A stretch of 64,000 bases of DNA from Clavulina sp. PMI_390 (GCA_015039315.1 WIDE01000077.1:68126-132125); one strand, 5' to 3'. Numbered from the stretch's first letter, positions 1 through 13,018 are shown. Program-made: numbers and translations. Notes: generated by a model not told the origin, from the sequence alone.

Positions 1-1378
1 AGAACTCTTCGGTCTTCGTCAATGCCTAGATATAGGTTCAGTGTTGAGCAGCATCGCGGCGTAAAATAGAACAAACCATGCCGTCTTGGCGTTTGAGTGA
101 AGTGTCTCGCAGGATAGGTGGCCAGTCATTTTCATCCAGGATGATCGGGATGGATCCACACAATAGGCGGAAAGCCTGACTCGCAGAATAAATCGCGAAT
201 GTTAGTCGAATTCGGTCTTCAGATTCGTTCTTCTGCATTGGCGGTGGTAGGAGATAATTGATAGGGTAGGAGTCATTGTTTCCTTGGGTGGAACGGCCAG
301 GGAGCTCGAGGCCGCATGCCAATGCAAAGCGAATAGTGGCACCAGATACGACAAGAGATTCCTCTAGCCGATGTTCTCTTGCAAAGAAGATCGCCAAAAT
401 GAGGCTTGCCCACAGGAAGTGTGTAATGCGATCCGCACATGCGAGAGAACGATCAAGGAAATGACGAGTACGTCGGAGGAAGAAGGGCTTGAATTGTGCT
501 AAGGAGTCGCCTCCATTACTGGTGCAGGCACCGAGGTAGCAAGCGTTCAGAAGGCAGGGGTGAATGGAGTCGGGGTGAGAGGAAGGTAGAGATAGACAAG
601 TCCTGAAGTAGGAAGCATCTTGTAGGAAGTAGTATTGTGACCGTTGTGGAAGAAACAGGTTAATACTGTCAAAGGGTGAACCGATCAAATATGTACTTTA
701 TTCGATGAGCAAGGAAAACACGCACAGGTGAAGTGATAAGGAGGGTGGCAATTCCTTCATTTCCTCCAAATCGTAGGAAAGCAGCTCCTGTTCAACGACT
801 TTCCGTATAAGGAAAAGATCCCCTATAGTGGTATCGCTGTCGCTCAACGCGCTCATCGCTCGCTGAAGAGTTGGATTGACTTCAGGATTCGATATTCTTG
901 ATAAGCTCGATAGTTCATCTCCCATACTGAGCGAATCATTGTGTTTGGGGAGGCAGCCTAGACGCTCAATCCTCCAAAGGAGTTTCTCGGACGCCAAAGC
1001 AAGATTGTGGGTTGAAGAGAGGGTTAATTTGTTGATGGTCATTTCCAGTTCCAAGGCACGTTCTTGCAGAATCTCCGTCGCAGGTCGCCGAGACCGTTTG
1101 GTGACGCCAGAAGGATAGCTACATTCTTTGTGGAACTGTACGCAGCGAGAACAGTGAGGCTTTAGGCGATCACATTTCTAGAGTGGAAATGAAAAGGGAG
1201 GTTAGGCTAGCCTTATAGAGACAATGAGAGAGAAAAAAAAAAAAAAAAAGCAACGAAGGGAACGACGCCAAAAATTGGAGAAAGCAAACTTGGAGGGACG
1301 GCACCCGATCCAATGGATACGTACCACTTTCTGAACTCGGCATCGCAAACACGCTTTCCGTCTGTTCGGTTCTGACAT
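1..1378 (-). CDS. Zn2Cys6 transcription factor, array unit 1 (3' part outside window)
   Basis: Exons 1378-1325, 1177-726, 665-77 and the start of exon 4 at 25-1. The rest of exon 4 and exons 5-7 lie left of the window. The zinc cluster is complete (C10, C13, C20, C27, C30, C37) with RVQKVK between the second and third cysteines. The protein begins MSEPNRRKAC, two residues longer than the usual MLDKGAAC start, so this N-terminus has diverged. Exon 3 encodes CYLGACTSNGG and ACGLELPG. Intron 1 holds a run of 17 A on the plus strand (1233-1249), which is T-rich on the coding strand. No lesion is visible in the part present. Confidence 0.85.
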
Positions 1379-2103
1379 CTCTCAAGGAGCGAGACCTAGT
1401 CTTGCTATACTCTACCCCACACGGCTAACTTTCAGAAAACTAGCGCTAGATGAGGACAAGGATACTGGCATTCAGAGTAGACTGCGCCAATCGTGAACAT
1501 ATTTCAGAGCATGAGCGGGGAACTTTGCCAGTGTACTGGTCGTTGAAGGCAAAGTTACTGTTTGGCTCGGGCTCAGGATGCCGGCGCCAGGTTGTTGGCA
1601 ACTCTTTTCCTACTTCTTCCGCGGGCTTCACTGTATTATCCTCAAAAGATAGGGATGTGCGATAGCTGGACTCGATATCTCGCTGGTGAGGCCACCTACT
1701 GAACAACAATGAATTCAAGTTGCTAAGCCCAATGACGTAGCTGGCCAAGAACACGAAGCCCGAAGTCGATGGATGTCTGCACAGTGTCAGCTTCAATCCC
1801 AGTGAAGGTAGAAATAGTGGAGCTCAACTTAAACACCGGTTCCTCCTCACTTTCTAGAGTTACTGCATCTTGCGGTCAACCAAGGCATTAACTGGCACGC
1901 AGCCTGTACATGTATATTTCGAGACCCCGTTTGCTCTCAAAAACAATTGCGTATATTAGAGGTACAGCGTACCAAGTCGATACCGTTACAACAATGCAGA
2001 GTACATAAAGGCACGAAAGCTGGCCCATATAAAGCCCAACCACGATTACCCCCGGAAGAGAGAGAATTTTTCACATGTACACTAAGGTATGATAGTCAAG
2101 AGA
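1379..2103. other. Spacer between units 2 and 1
   Basis: This 725-nt stretch should contain the unit 1 promoter (right next to 1378) and the unit 2 3' UTR. Short open frames exist on both strands but none has a recognisable domain or a counterpart in other spacers. No distinct element was recognised. Confidence 0.6.
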
Positions 2104-4286
2104 TTAGGTTGATAGTGAGTCGGCGGTGGCAAGTAGCGTATCCCTGAGTACTGCAGGGGTGTCGGCTAAGAGAATTAACAATAAGAGAAACGAGCAGAAT
2201 TAAGTATCGAACCGTGGAGCAGCCTCCCAATAGGAGAGACTTACCCCATGCTGGGAATACCGACATGATATCCTCAAGAGCATCAAGTAGCACCTCGAGA
2301 GATTGGCAATAATTGATTGACAGCGCCGAATTCGCTTTCGCCTCTGAGCGCCGGAGCTCGCGAGCAATAATACGAATTGCGTTCATGATGTGAACCTATA
2401 AATTGTTGTCGGCTACTATCGCGGAGCCGCGGTGGAGTATCGATTCTTACCGCGCTTGCCAATCCCAAATATAGACCCCTGTGCCCTCGGGCACCGGCGC
2501 AGATATCGACGAGCGCCCGAACACACTCGAACATCTTCGCCCTGGACTCAGCGCGGTGAATCGCCCATAAGCTGTGTATAATCAAACCACTACCATAGAG
2601 AGTGAGATACCCAAAGACGCTTTGGGAGGTAAACTTGTTGGAGACGCCAGGTGGTCGAAGTTTGTGGGGGTCGTACAGTGGGGGAAAAGATGCGCGTTGT
2701 GCATGAATCTGGGATTCGATCGTCAAATATTCCTGCTCATCCTCTTCGCCTGGGTGGCTATTGGCTATAGTGAACGAATCAGTGGTAGGGTTATGCGGAG
2801 TACTGAATGTACTCTGGGCTTACCAGCAACTGATCGAGCAAATTTTGTTGATCGCTCAAACGTGTTGATCACCAGGACCCTGAGACGTAATTCTGAGCGC
2901 CAGAGGTCATCCTTTGTCATTGAGATCTAGGATAACACTTGAGCAGATGATCACATCATCATACAGAACAGAAACGAGCCTTGGCGTCTTGGCAATCCGA
3001 AAGAACTTCCTCCTCGGCGTCTGACCACTGATTTTCGTAAGGGAATGCGAGTGGGTTGCCGCTCAGCAATGGCAAGGCTTGGCATCCGAAGAATATTGAA
3101 TGCGCTAGTCGGACCCGGTCGTTGGCTTCAGCCTTATCTCTTGGCGGCGGGAGAAGATGCTCGTTCATGCTTGAGCCCTTCCTCCGCGCCGAAGTACCAG
3201 GTAGACTCAGACCACATGCTAGCGCGAAGTGGGCAGTTGCGGCAGCCATTGCCATGGACTCTACTACCCGCCGTTCTTTTGCGAAGAAGACTCCTAATAT
3301 GAGACTTGCCCAGAGGAAGTCAGTGGTTCGATCACTGAACATGAGCGAATGTTGTAGGAAGTGGCGTGTGCGTTGGAGGAAGAAGGCCTTGAACGAGGCT
3401 AAACCACTTCCATTACTGGTGCATGCGGCAAGGTAGCACGCGTTTAATAGGCAAGGATGTATGGATTCTGGGTGAGAGGGCGGAAGTGAAACGCGGGGAA
3501 TGAAGTATGAAACGTCGGCCAGAAAATAGTAGTGCGCATAATATGGAAGGAATAACTTGATTCTGTTCAAAGGAGCTCAGTAACATCCACAATGCATCCC
3601 TTATTGGATCGTACGTACAAGTTCATTGATAGTGGGGGAGGCAGTTGCTCGACCCCTCCGGGCAGTGCCAAGTTGTATGAAAGCAGCTCCTGTTCGACGA
3701 GTACCTGGATCTCAGAGGGATCTTCTGATAAGTTATCGCCTCCCAGAACCTTACCACCTCCCCGTTCGGATGGCGGATTTGGAACAGTTGGTATTTTCGA
3801 CGGGTTGGGAGATATTTTGCCTTCATTGAACAGCTGCCGAGGCTCGGGCGATCTCCCCAGCCGTGCACCTCTCTCGCGCAGTTTCTCGGATATCATCGAG
3901 AGATTATAAGTTGACGGGACTGTCAACTTGTGTATCATCATCTCCAATTCCAGAATACGGGCTTGAAGAGATTCTGTCACTGGACGAGGAGGCCGTTTCG
4001 CCACACCGCGAGGGTAAGCACACTCCTTGTGCAGGCGGGCGCAACGTGAACAGTGAGGTAGCAAGCCGTCACACTTCTAGAGAGAGAGCGGGATCGGAGT
4101 GTTAATATTTTTTGATATGAAAAAGATGGGTCAAGAAGGAGCAAGCTTAGAAACAGCGAAAGGAGGTGGAGCAAGTGCTGAAATTGACGAAGGCAATTTT
4201 TGACTGCAAACTTGAGAACCGCCTGAGAACACACGCACCATTTTAAGCTTCCGACATTGCAAACATGCAGCTCCTCTGTCTAGCAT
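2104..4286 (-). CDS. Zn2Cys6 transcription factor, array unit 2
   Basis: Exons 4286-4239, 4076-3619, 3562-2980, 2926-2824, 2764-2451, 2395-2245 and 2165-2104, giving 572 residues. The zinc cluster is C8, C11, C18, C25, C28, C35 with RKLKMK in the second loop position and DGLLPH after Cys3. The odd point is the exon 3 donor: where most copies have AAG|GTTCGT, this one reads AAG|GCTCGT at 2979. Splicing must either use a GC donor or move five codons downstream to a GTATGA donor at 2964, which keeps the frame. Exon 3 has CYLAACTSNGS, unlike the LGAC of units 1 and 3-6. The start was chosen by alignment to MLDRGAAC. Confidence 0.84.
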
Positions 4287-4518
4287 CTATCAGTGGTTGA
4301 GGCTTGGAGTTGGTTGGATGATCCCTAGCACAGGCTGACTCTCGGGAAGCTAGCCCGAGGCGATGGCTTCAGCATTGTCAAGGTTCAGGAACTGGAAGTT
4401 CTATCCCCATAGCGTGACGCACCACAGCCCTAGATGTTACTGTTTGGTAGCGATTCGTTTGACCTGGCTTGCCGCTGCGCTGAATTTTGGCTGCAGGACG
4501 TTGAGGGCGGAGAGATTG

Positions 4519-4537
4519 GATCCATTTCAAATGGATC
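4519..4537. repeat. Perfect 9-bp inverted repeat upstream of unit 2
   Basis: GATCCATTT, one base, then AAATGGATC. It lies about 235-250 bp upstream of the unit 2 start codon. It could be a binding site for a dimeric regulator, but that is inference from symmetry and position only. Confidence 0.5.
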
Positions 4538-4545
4538 GTGGGAAT

Positions 4546-4563
4546 ATTACTAAAGTTAGTAAT
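4546..4563. repeat. Perfect 7-bp inverted repeat upstream of unit 2
   Basis: ATTACTA, four bases, then TAGTAAT. It starts eight bases after the palindrome at 4519-4537. The AT content makes chance occurrence more likely than for its neighbour. Confidence 0.4.
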
Positions 4564-4832
4564 GCTGAATGATTAATGTCGGCTGCGTCGCATTGGCAAC
4601 GCGACTTTTTGTGTGCATGTGCATGCGCTAGCTCCAAATCCGTCTCATTCGTAGGATGAATCAAATTGCAAGAATTAGTGTTATGGTGTACTGTCACAAC
4701 TACCGGTCTTATATCGAAATTATTCGCTAGGAAGCACAGAAGCGTGAAAGGCTTTGGGTATTATAATTGAATGCAGGTAGAAAGTCCTTTCCAGAAGCAA
4801 TGGCGTGGGATGCGGTTTCTACGCCCAACGTA

Positions 4833-6959
4833 TTATGGCGATAGTGAGTTCGCCGCGGCAACAAGAGAATCCTTGAGCGCTACTGGAGCTTCAACTGAAA
4901 AAAAATTCAATGAGAATGACCAGCCCGTTCTCCATAAATGGGGTATATTCCGAGTAAGAAGGCACTTACCCCATGCTGGGAAGAGCAACATAATATCATC
5001 GAGAAAGTCGAGCAACAGCTCGACAGAGCGACAGTGGTCAATTGATAGGACATGATTGTTCCTTGCTTCCGAACGCCGCAGCTCACGAGCGATGACACGG
5101 ACAGCATTCATTATGTGAACCTTAAGACAGAATTAGCCTCCGCTTTTGATGGCATTTACAAAAGAAGCGAACGCTTACCGAATTTACGAGGCCCAAATAT
5201 AGGCGTCTATGCTCTCTGGCGCTGGAGCAGATATCTACAAGTGCTTGCAGGCATTCAAGCATCTTTGGCCTAGACTCTGGGTGGTGAACCGCCCACGAGT
5301 TATGCAGAATTAGCCCACTACCGTAAAGGGTGATATATCCGAAGACACTATGGGAGTTCATGGCATCGGAGGCTTCCAGTGCTTGACGCGTATGGGGATC
5401 AAATAGCCGAGGAAGCGATGCTTGTTGGGCGTGGATCTGGGATTCAATGGAAAGGTATTCTTTCTCCGAGCGATGCTGACCGTTTTCTAGAGGAGCCAAA
5501 TCAAGTGGTTAAATAGAGGGTGACGGATAAGAAGGAGAGGGGCGTACCAGTGATAGATCGAGCGAATTGTGTTGCCCGTTCAAACGTGTTGATGACTAGC
5601 ACCTTTAGATGCATTTCTGTACGCCAAAGATTTCCCTCATTTGCTGGGATCTAGAGATGGCCTTCAGCAAGGGAAGGGATTCAAGCATCCAGAGATCAAA
5701 CCTTTTCGTCTGTACCATCGGTGGAACTTTCCTCCGGAATGGGCGACCACTGATCATCGTAGGGAAATATGGGAGGGTTTCCCCACAGCAGCGGCAAGGC
5801 TTGACACCCAACATAGATTGAGTGTGCTAGCCGGATTCGCTCATCAGCTTCAGCTTTGTTCTTCGGCGGAGGCAGAAGATACTCGCTTGGAGCCGAACCG
5901 TAGGCCTTCGTAGAATGGTCAGGAAGGTTCAGACCACATGCCAATGCAAAGCGGGCAAGACCTTCGGCCACCGAAAGACACTCTAATAATCGCCGTTCTT
6001 TTGCAAAGAAGACGCCTAAGACTACGCTGGCCCATAGAAAGTGGGTGGGGCGGTCAGCGAGCATCAGGGATTGGTGGAGGAAGCGGCGAGTTCGTTGGAG
6101 GAAGTGGGGCGTGAATGGGGCCAAAAGACCACCTCCGCTGTTAGCGCAAGCCCCAAGGTAACACGCATTCAAGAGACATGGGTGAATAGCGTCAGGGTGA
6201 GAGCGAGGTAGCGACACGCAAGCCATAAAGTGGGGAACGTCCACAAGGAAATAGTAATGGGAATAGGATGGCAAAAATAAGTTGATTCTGTGGGAGAGGG
6301 TTCAGTGGGGACCAGGTCCTTGTGCAGTATTGATGAGACGTACAGGTGGATCGATAGTGATAGAGGTAACTCCTCTAGTTCCTCCAGGTTGTAAGAGCGC
6401 AACTCTTGCGCGATGAACCTCTGAAGAGTATAAGGATCCTCGACAAGGCTCTCAACTGGTCGCCCGGCTTCCCGTTCGTCGGCGCTGCCGGGCGCTGGTA
6501 GCTGGGCAGAGGGAGTGCTCCCTTTGGGAAGATGCACAGGCTTTGGGAGGCTCCCTAAACGTTGACTTCGCGCAATAAGTTTACTAGATGCCATAGAGAG
6601 GTTGTGGGTAGAAGGAAGGGTTAATTTATGAATAATCATCTCTAGTTCCAGGATGCGTGTTTGAAGAGCCTCTGTGAGCGGCCCGCGAGGACGCTTAATG
6701 ACGCCAGAAGGATAGCTGCACTCTTTGGAAAGACGATTGCACCGAGAGCACCAGGGCTTCAAGCCGTCGCACTTCTGCAGCAGTGGGGAAGAGAGATTAG
6801 GTTTGATGTACAAATGCCACGCCAGAAGGGGGAGAAAATGGTCAATAGGGTTGAGGAGGCGAAGAGGGATGCAACTTCAAGTCACTGATAGTTAATCAAC
6901 ACTCCACGTACCAGTTTTTGTTTTCGGCATTGTAAGCATGCGATCGGTTTGTCCAGCAT
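4833..6959 (-). CDS. Zn2Cys6 transcription factor, array unit 3
   Basis: Exons 6959-6912, 6774-6344, 6287-5702, 5650-5548, 5486-5179, 5120-4970 and 4894-4833, giving 562 residues. The zinc cluster has RKQKLK between Cys2 and Cys3 and DGLKPW after Cys3. The start MLDKPIAC matches the family start. Exon 3 encodes CYLGACANSGG and ends DEK before the GTTTGA donor; exon 4 begins IPANEGNLW. Exon 5 ends REHRRLYLGLVNSV, the RRLYLGL form typical of units 1-5. All seven exons join in frame and no lesion was found. Confidence 0.86.
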
Positions 6960-7921
6960 CGACTGAGAGCCAGTAATTGGCCAAAGTTTTCTATTTTCAA
7001 GTCTGACTGGCTTTTCAGTGGGCCAGCGCCAAATGACGCAGTGAGACTTCGACATTCGAAAGTTGGTGCTATTGACGGAATGATGACTTACTACACGTCT
7101 GGAAGGTATTAGTTGGTAGCGATTTGCGTATAGGGTTTGCCAGACGTTAGTCTATGCGTTTTAAGGTAGGGTGCCAAAGTGGTTCAGTAGAAGACTCCAA
7201 GAATATTATAACCCATTTTTGAGTTCTGGCTGTTGGTACAACGATAGCCCGTTTCGGATCCGAACGAGGGATCCTTCCGCATTTAGTAATGATAATCATG
7301 TCAAATCTCATGTCAATCGTTTCATGCTGTGTGCAGCGCAATTACGCCAGACCCTTATTCAATATTAGTTATTCGGGACGTCCTGACTCAGCAGAGTCTC
7401 CTTTCCCAACACAGCGCCCCGTTCAACTCCACGTACTCTCCCAGCACGACGCAATCCTGTGCAGTCGGGTGAGATGTTCCGCAATAACGCGTGGACTTTT
7501 GTTTCCGTGAGGCTTCCAAAAAGATTCCTCACCGACCTCCGGATCTAGCTGGGTTGCTATGGATATTAACGTCCGCCAGCCCAGTCCGGCCTCATCTCAT
7601 CGACCAAAGTACCCGCCAGATTTCGGTCAAGTCCCTCTCTTGTCCATCAGCTGGACTTTGAAAGATCCTTGCGATTTCGCGCCACCCGCCGTCATCATGA
7701 TATTACAGATTTACTGTATTATAATTATTAGAACCGTCACGTCCTCACCCGACACAAAAGGCGGCACCCCTGAACAGTAGTGGGACCTTCCTGAAAACCA
7801 TTATTGGGTCGTGGGGTCCATGTGTAAAAAACTGGTGCTGATGCAATGCATCATCAGAGTACAAGGCGTCTGAGGTAAATTGTATGGACCCGCAGGCTAT
7901 GAGTAGCAGCAGCATAGCATA
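6960..7921. other. Spacer between units 4 and 3
   Basis: This 962-nt spacer has a donor-like GTAAGT on the minus strand at 7091-7086, next to ACACGT, about 130 nt upstream of the unit 3 start; similar sites occur upstream of several other units. A Gcn4/AP-1-like TGACTCA lies at 7384-7390. No coding region was recognised. Confidence 0.5.
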
Positions 7922-10074
7922 TCAGGCTGACAGCGAGTTTGCTGCGGCGATGAGAGCACCCCTGAGTGTCACAGGAGCTTCAACTGACAATACCATGTGT
8001 GAGAGTGAGGTGCAGCGTCAATCTTTAATGCGTGTGAGGGCTATTCAAGGAGAAGGAGACTTACCCCACGCCGGGAATAATAGCATAATGTCATCAAGAG
8101 CATCAAGAAGCACCTCAATAGATTGGCAGTAGCTAATTGATAGTGCGGCGTTTGCGTTTGCCTCCAAACGCTGAAGCTCGTGAGCGAGGATACGGATTGC
8201 ATTCATTATGTGAACCTATAGAAAAGCTGGTTAGCTCCTCTCACGGAAGTACAAGGGAATGCGCGGTGCTAACCGCATTCACCAAGCCTGAGTAAAGGCG
8301 TCTATGCTTTCGAGCGCCGGCGCAGATGTCCACAAGCGCCTGAACACACTCAAACATTTTTGCTCTGGACTCGACACGATAACTCGCCCACAAGCTGTGC
8401 AGAATCAACCCACTGCCATAGAGGGCAATGCATCCATAGACGCTGTGCGAGTCAAACGCGCTGGACACATCTCGTGGTCGGAATCCACGTGGGTCATATA
8501 ATGGAGGAAAAGCTGCGCGCAGTTGCTGGATCTGCGATTCAATTGCCAAATATTCCTCGCTCATCCTGCAATGGCTATTGACTGTAGCAACCAAGATAGT
8601 TTAGATAAAGAGGCGTGATCGCAAATGGAAGAATTGACATACTAGTAAAAGATCGAGCGAATCTCGTGACTCGGTCGAACGTATTTGTAACTAACACCTT
8701 GAGATACAGTTCCGAACGCCAGAGCTCCTCTGGCGTAGTTGAGACCTATCACACGATCTTGATAAGGGTTGCTAGTGTCAGATCGAAGAAAACGAACCTT
8801 GTTATTTCGGGACTCAAGAGATGCCTCCACTGGAATCTGCGACCAGTGACGGTCGTAGGGAGATGCTAGTGGATTTCCACTCAACAGAGGCACGGCTTGA
8901 CATGCAATATAGATTGAGTGTGCAAGTCGGATTCGGTCATCTGATTCGAGCTTGTCCACGGGCGGAGGCAGAAGGTATTCGCTAGTACTCGTGTCAAGAT
9001 TCCTTCTCTGTACTGACGTATTCGGACCGTTTAGACCACACGCCACTGCAAAGCGAGCAGTAGCACCCGCTACTGCGATGGCTTCCAACAGACGCCGCTC
9101 TTTCGCAAAGAAGACGCCTAAAGCGAGACTTGCCCATAGGAAGTCAGTAGTGCGATCTCCAAACATGAGTGAATGTTGAAGAAAACGGCGAGCACGTCTC
9201 AAGAAAAATGGCTGGAATGATGTGAGGCCACCTTCATCGTTGGCACATGCCCCGAGGTAACAAGCGTTTAAAAGGCAGGGGTGAATGGAGTTCGGGTGAG
9301 AGGAAGGGAGAAGGAGGCGAGCCATGAAGTAGGAAATGTCCATAAGGAAATAGTAGTGTGTGTAATATGGGACGAATAACTTGATTCTGCTCAAAGATGT
9401 TCAGTCAAAGGCATAATACAGCTCAATGATACATACAAGTTGATTGAAAGCGAGAAGGGTAATTCCTCAAGCTTCTCTAATTCTGCCGGGTCATATGAGC
9501 GGAGCTCGCGGTCAACAAAAGCTTGGATATCAGCGAGATCTTCTTTCGGTCTCTCCTCTGCCATGCGGCGTTGACCTCGCGGCTGAGATCTACCCTCTTG
9601 GGAGGAAGACTCCTTTGGTATTGGGATGGAAAGTTTTACCACATCAAGCAACTGTCTAGGTTTGGGCAAGCTCCCCAAGCGTTCGCTCCTCTGACTTAGT
9701 TTCTTGGAAACTAGATATAGGTTATGGGCGGATGGAAGAGTCAACTTGTGAATCATCATCTCGAGCTCCAGTATGCGCGCTTCGAGGGCTTCGGTTGCTC
9801 GCCGCAAGGGACGTCGAGCTATGCCAGTGGGATAATCACACTTTTTGTAGAAACGATCGCATCGAGAACAACATGGCTTCAAGCCGTCGCATCTCTACAG
9901 GGATGGAGGACGTAGAGTTCACGAGTAAAATAAGGAAGATAGACAAAGAGGCATCAAAAGGAAAACAAGCAAGGGATCGACGAAGTATCAAGCTTCGCAT
10001 TCGTTGACAATCAACAGCACACGCACCACTTTATGCTTTCGGCATTGGAAACACGCCGCCCCCTTGTCAAGCAT
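7922..10074 (-). CDS. Zn2Cys6 transcription factor, array unit 4
   Basis: Exons 10074-10027, 9894-9437, 9386-8798, 8745-8643, 8581-8274, 8215-8065 and 7983-7922, giving 572 residues. The zinc-cluster loop is RKHKVR: exon 2 begins with AGA (Arg) where most copies have Lys before Cys3. A doubled cysteine follows in DGLKPCC. Exon 2 (458 nt) is among the longest in the array, with a basic linker ending in an acidic PAELEKLEELP stretch. Exon 5 begins INSHCRMSEEY instead of the common ANGxxGREEEY, so the region around intron 4 has drifted. The frame is intact throughout. Confidence 0.85.
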
Positions 10075-10884
10075 CCAGCAAGACTTCGGGCCCAGAGTCT
10101 GTCGCGGTCAGCTATGGTGCGGCTGCTTCCCGCTGCTACCGGCGGTTGGCTGACTTGGCTCGTGCTAGACGACGATATTGTGGTCTCTCTTCGGTCCTGA
10201 CGCTCCCTGAAAGCGGTTCTATACAGAGCTTACCACGCGTCTGGAGGTTTCTGCTGGTGGCGGCTTGGGAGTTGACCCGACTGGTGTCGCCCTCACCATA
10301 GACGACTGAGGCGGGGGATGAACATCAGGTGGGTCGTCGGGTGATGTAACAAATGCAATTCGGGGAACTCACGGGCGCGCAAATCAAATTGTGAAGCGCT
10401 TATAATTAGTGCTCTGCTGCGGATATTACCATATTTGGTAACTTTCACCACAGAATTGTTTCAGACTCGTCCAAGGATTCACATCTTTGAACTCTAATAG
10501 CGCATTGCTTTTCGCGAACATATATTTGATTGAACCTGCACTCTCGACACCCATTTGTCCTAGCGCGAGGCCTTTCTTGGCGCGTGTCGATGTTGAGAGC
10601 GATACTCTTCCTCAAAATGAATCGCCTCGAAACCGCAAAAATGGTAAAATGAATAGATTACGGGGGAGGGAAGGCTGACAAGCTTCGTCCAAGGAGATTT
10701 TGAGATGCTCCAACACCTAGGTCAACACAATCAACTGTCCTCCTCAAGGAAGATCGGAACAATGGTTCATGATGCGTAATAGACACCAAGCCGAAGTCTG
10801 CAAGCAGCATGATGAGGGTTGGTGACAGGCGGAGTCGGAGGGCTTTGCATATTGCCACCCGCCGCCAATCGGACAGTTTGCACG
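10075..10884. other. Spacer between units 5 and 4
   Basis: This 810-nt spacer has a donor-like GTAAGC at 10233-10228 on the minus strand, preceded by ACGCGTG, about 155 nt upstream of the unit 4 start. Nothing else was recognised. Confidence 0.5.
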
Positions 10885-13018
10885 TCAGGTTGACAGCGAT
10901 GTTGCTGCTGAAACAAGAGTATCCTTGAGTACCAAAGGCGCTTCAACTAGTCAAGAGCCCCATAAGAGCAGAATATGCATTAATCCTTTGCCTTAGAGGG
11001 GAAGTCGTGGAACGCAACATAAACTTACCCCACGCTGGGAACAGAAGCATGATGTCATCGAGGAAGTCAAGGAGTAGTACGATAGAATGACAGTGGCTGA
11101 TTGACAGCGCGGGGTTTTCTTTTGCTTCCGAACGTTGGAGCTCACGAGCAATAACACGAACTGCATTCATCATATGAACCTGAACATGTTATATGAATAA
11201 ATTGAGGATAGAATTCACTAGGATAGAGGGACTCACTGTATTCACCAGACCCATGTACAGTCGCCTACGATCGCGAGCGCTGGCACAGATGTCAACGAGC
11301 GCTTGAAGACACTCGAACATCTTTGCTCGAGAATCTGCGTCATGAGTGGCCCGAGAACGATGGAGAATAAGCCCGCTGCCGTACAGCGTGATGTATCCAA
11401 AGACAGTATGGGTGTTGAATGGACTTGAAGCTTCGAGTGGTTTGAGTCGATGTGGATCATAAAGTGGAGGAAAGGATGCACGCTGCTCGCAAATTTGTGA
11501 TTCAATAGCCAGATATTCATCGTCGGCCTCAGTCAGACTACCCGCTACAAACGCGAAGTAGGTTTGATAACGCAAATGACGATAGCAAGTGAGAAGAGTG
11601 GCGCACCGGTGATAGAGCGAGCGAATCTGGTTGCTCGCTGAAAAGTATTCGTTACCAACACCTTGAGGTGCAACTCAAGACGCCATAATTCTCCCAATGT
11701 TGAGATCTAGGACAACCTTGAGCAATGCGTATGATCTGAATACTGGATACGACAGACCTTGCCATCTTTGTTCTCAAACACGCCTCCCGACACGCGTGAC
11801 CACCCATCATCGTAAGGGAAAGGAGCGGAGTTTCCGCAGAGAAGGGGCAAAGCTTGGCATCCAACATAGATCGAGTGCGCCAGTCGAAGCCTGTCCTCTG
11901 CTTCTGCCATATCATGAGGTGGTGGTAAGAGGTACTCGTTACTGACGGGGTCGTGACCTGCCTTTACTGAATAATCGGGGAGATTCAGTCCACAAGCCAA
12001 GGCAAAGCGGGCTGTTGTGTCGGCCACCGTCAAAGATTCCACTAGTCGGTGTTCTTTCGCAAAGAAAACGCCAAGAATGAGATTGGCCCATAGGAAATGT
12101 GTGGTGCGATCAGCAAACATGAGTGACTGCTCAAGGAAATAGCGGGTGCGTTGGAGAAAGTAGGGCTGGAAGAGTGCTAAAGCACCTCCGGTGCTAGCGC
12201 ATGCGCCGAGGTAGCAAGCATTAAGTAAGCAGGGGTGGATGGAGCGTGGATGAGACGAGGGGAGGGAGACACAATCCATAAAGTACGAGACGTCCACAAG
12301 GAAGTAATAATGTGAACGATATGGAAGGAATAAGTTGATCCTGCAGACAGAAGATCAGTGTACTCATAGCCTACTTACAACGAATTGCACTTACAGGTAC
12401 TTTGACAATGATTGGGGCAGTTCGTCTGATTCCGTAAGTACATGTAACCTCAGCTCCTGCTCAACCGTTTGCTGAACAGCATGAGAATATCCCGGAGAGG
12501 CATGTTCGCCCGACACTCGTCCGGCCCGCTTCTGGGATTTGGTATGTCTAAGAGTCGGGGATTTGGGTGGTGGAGGTGACATATTCGCGACGTTATGGAG
12601 TTGCACGGGCGTAGGCAATTTCCCCAAGTGACCGCTCCTCTCAAGAAGTTTCTTTGACATCAAAGAGAGGTTGTACGCGGCCGATAGTGTCAGTCTGTGA
12701 ACGACTATCTCCAGCTCCAGGGCGCGCGACTCGAGTGCCTCTGTCGCCCGCCGAACAGGATGCCTTGCTATCCCATCACGGTAGTCACATTGTCTATCAG
12801 ACCTATCGCAGCGAGAACAGCGGGGTTTCAAACCATCGCATTTCTATAAGGAAAGAGATTGGGAGGAAGAGGGTAGATGGGGAAGCAGCGAGAATTAGGT
12901 GGGTAGGAGGGTCGAGGAAGTGTGGTCGAACTACGCGGCGGCAACCGAGATGAGCAAATAATGCACGCACCACTTTGTGCCCTCGGCATTGCAAACAAGC
13001 AGTTCCTTTATTGAGCAT
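10885..13018 (-). CDS. Zn2Cys6 transcription factor, array unit 5
   Basis: Exons 13018-12971, 12843-12395, 12340-11758, 11706-11607, 11544-11237, 11179-11029 and 10946-10885, giving 566 residues. The zinc-cluster loop is RGHKVK, with Gly replacing the usual basic residue just after Arg, a position that in related clusters lies on the DNA-facing side. Exon 4 is 100 nt, one codon shorter than in all other copies (ISTLGELW against VSMTAKELW). The linker is Pro- and Ser-rich (PPPPKSPTLRHTKSQKRAG). Exon 7 encodes EAPLVLKDTLVSAATSLST. All exons join in frame. Confidence 0.85.

Larger units (their letters stand above)
4287..4832. other. Spacer between units 3 and 2
   Basis: This 546-nt spacer is the presumed promoter of unit 2. 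It holds two adjacent perfect palindromes (4519-4537 and 4546-4563), listed separately. No coding sequence was recognised. Confidence 0.6.

Noticed and set aside
7384..7390. TGACTCA (Gcn4/AP-1-like site) in the unit 3/4 spacer as a regulatory site
   Set aside because: A single 7-mer with no second copy at the same place in other spacers is expected by chance in 64 kb.
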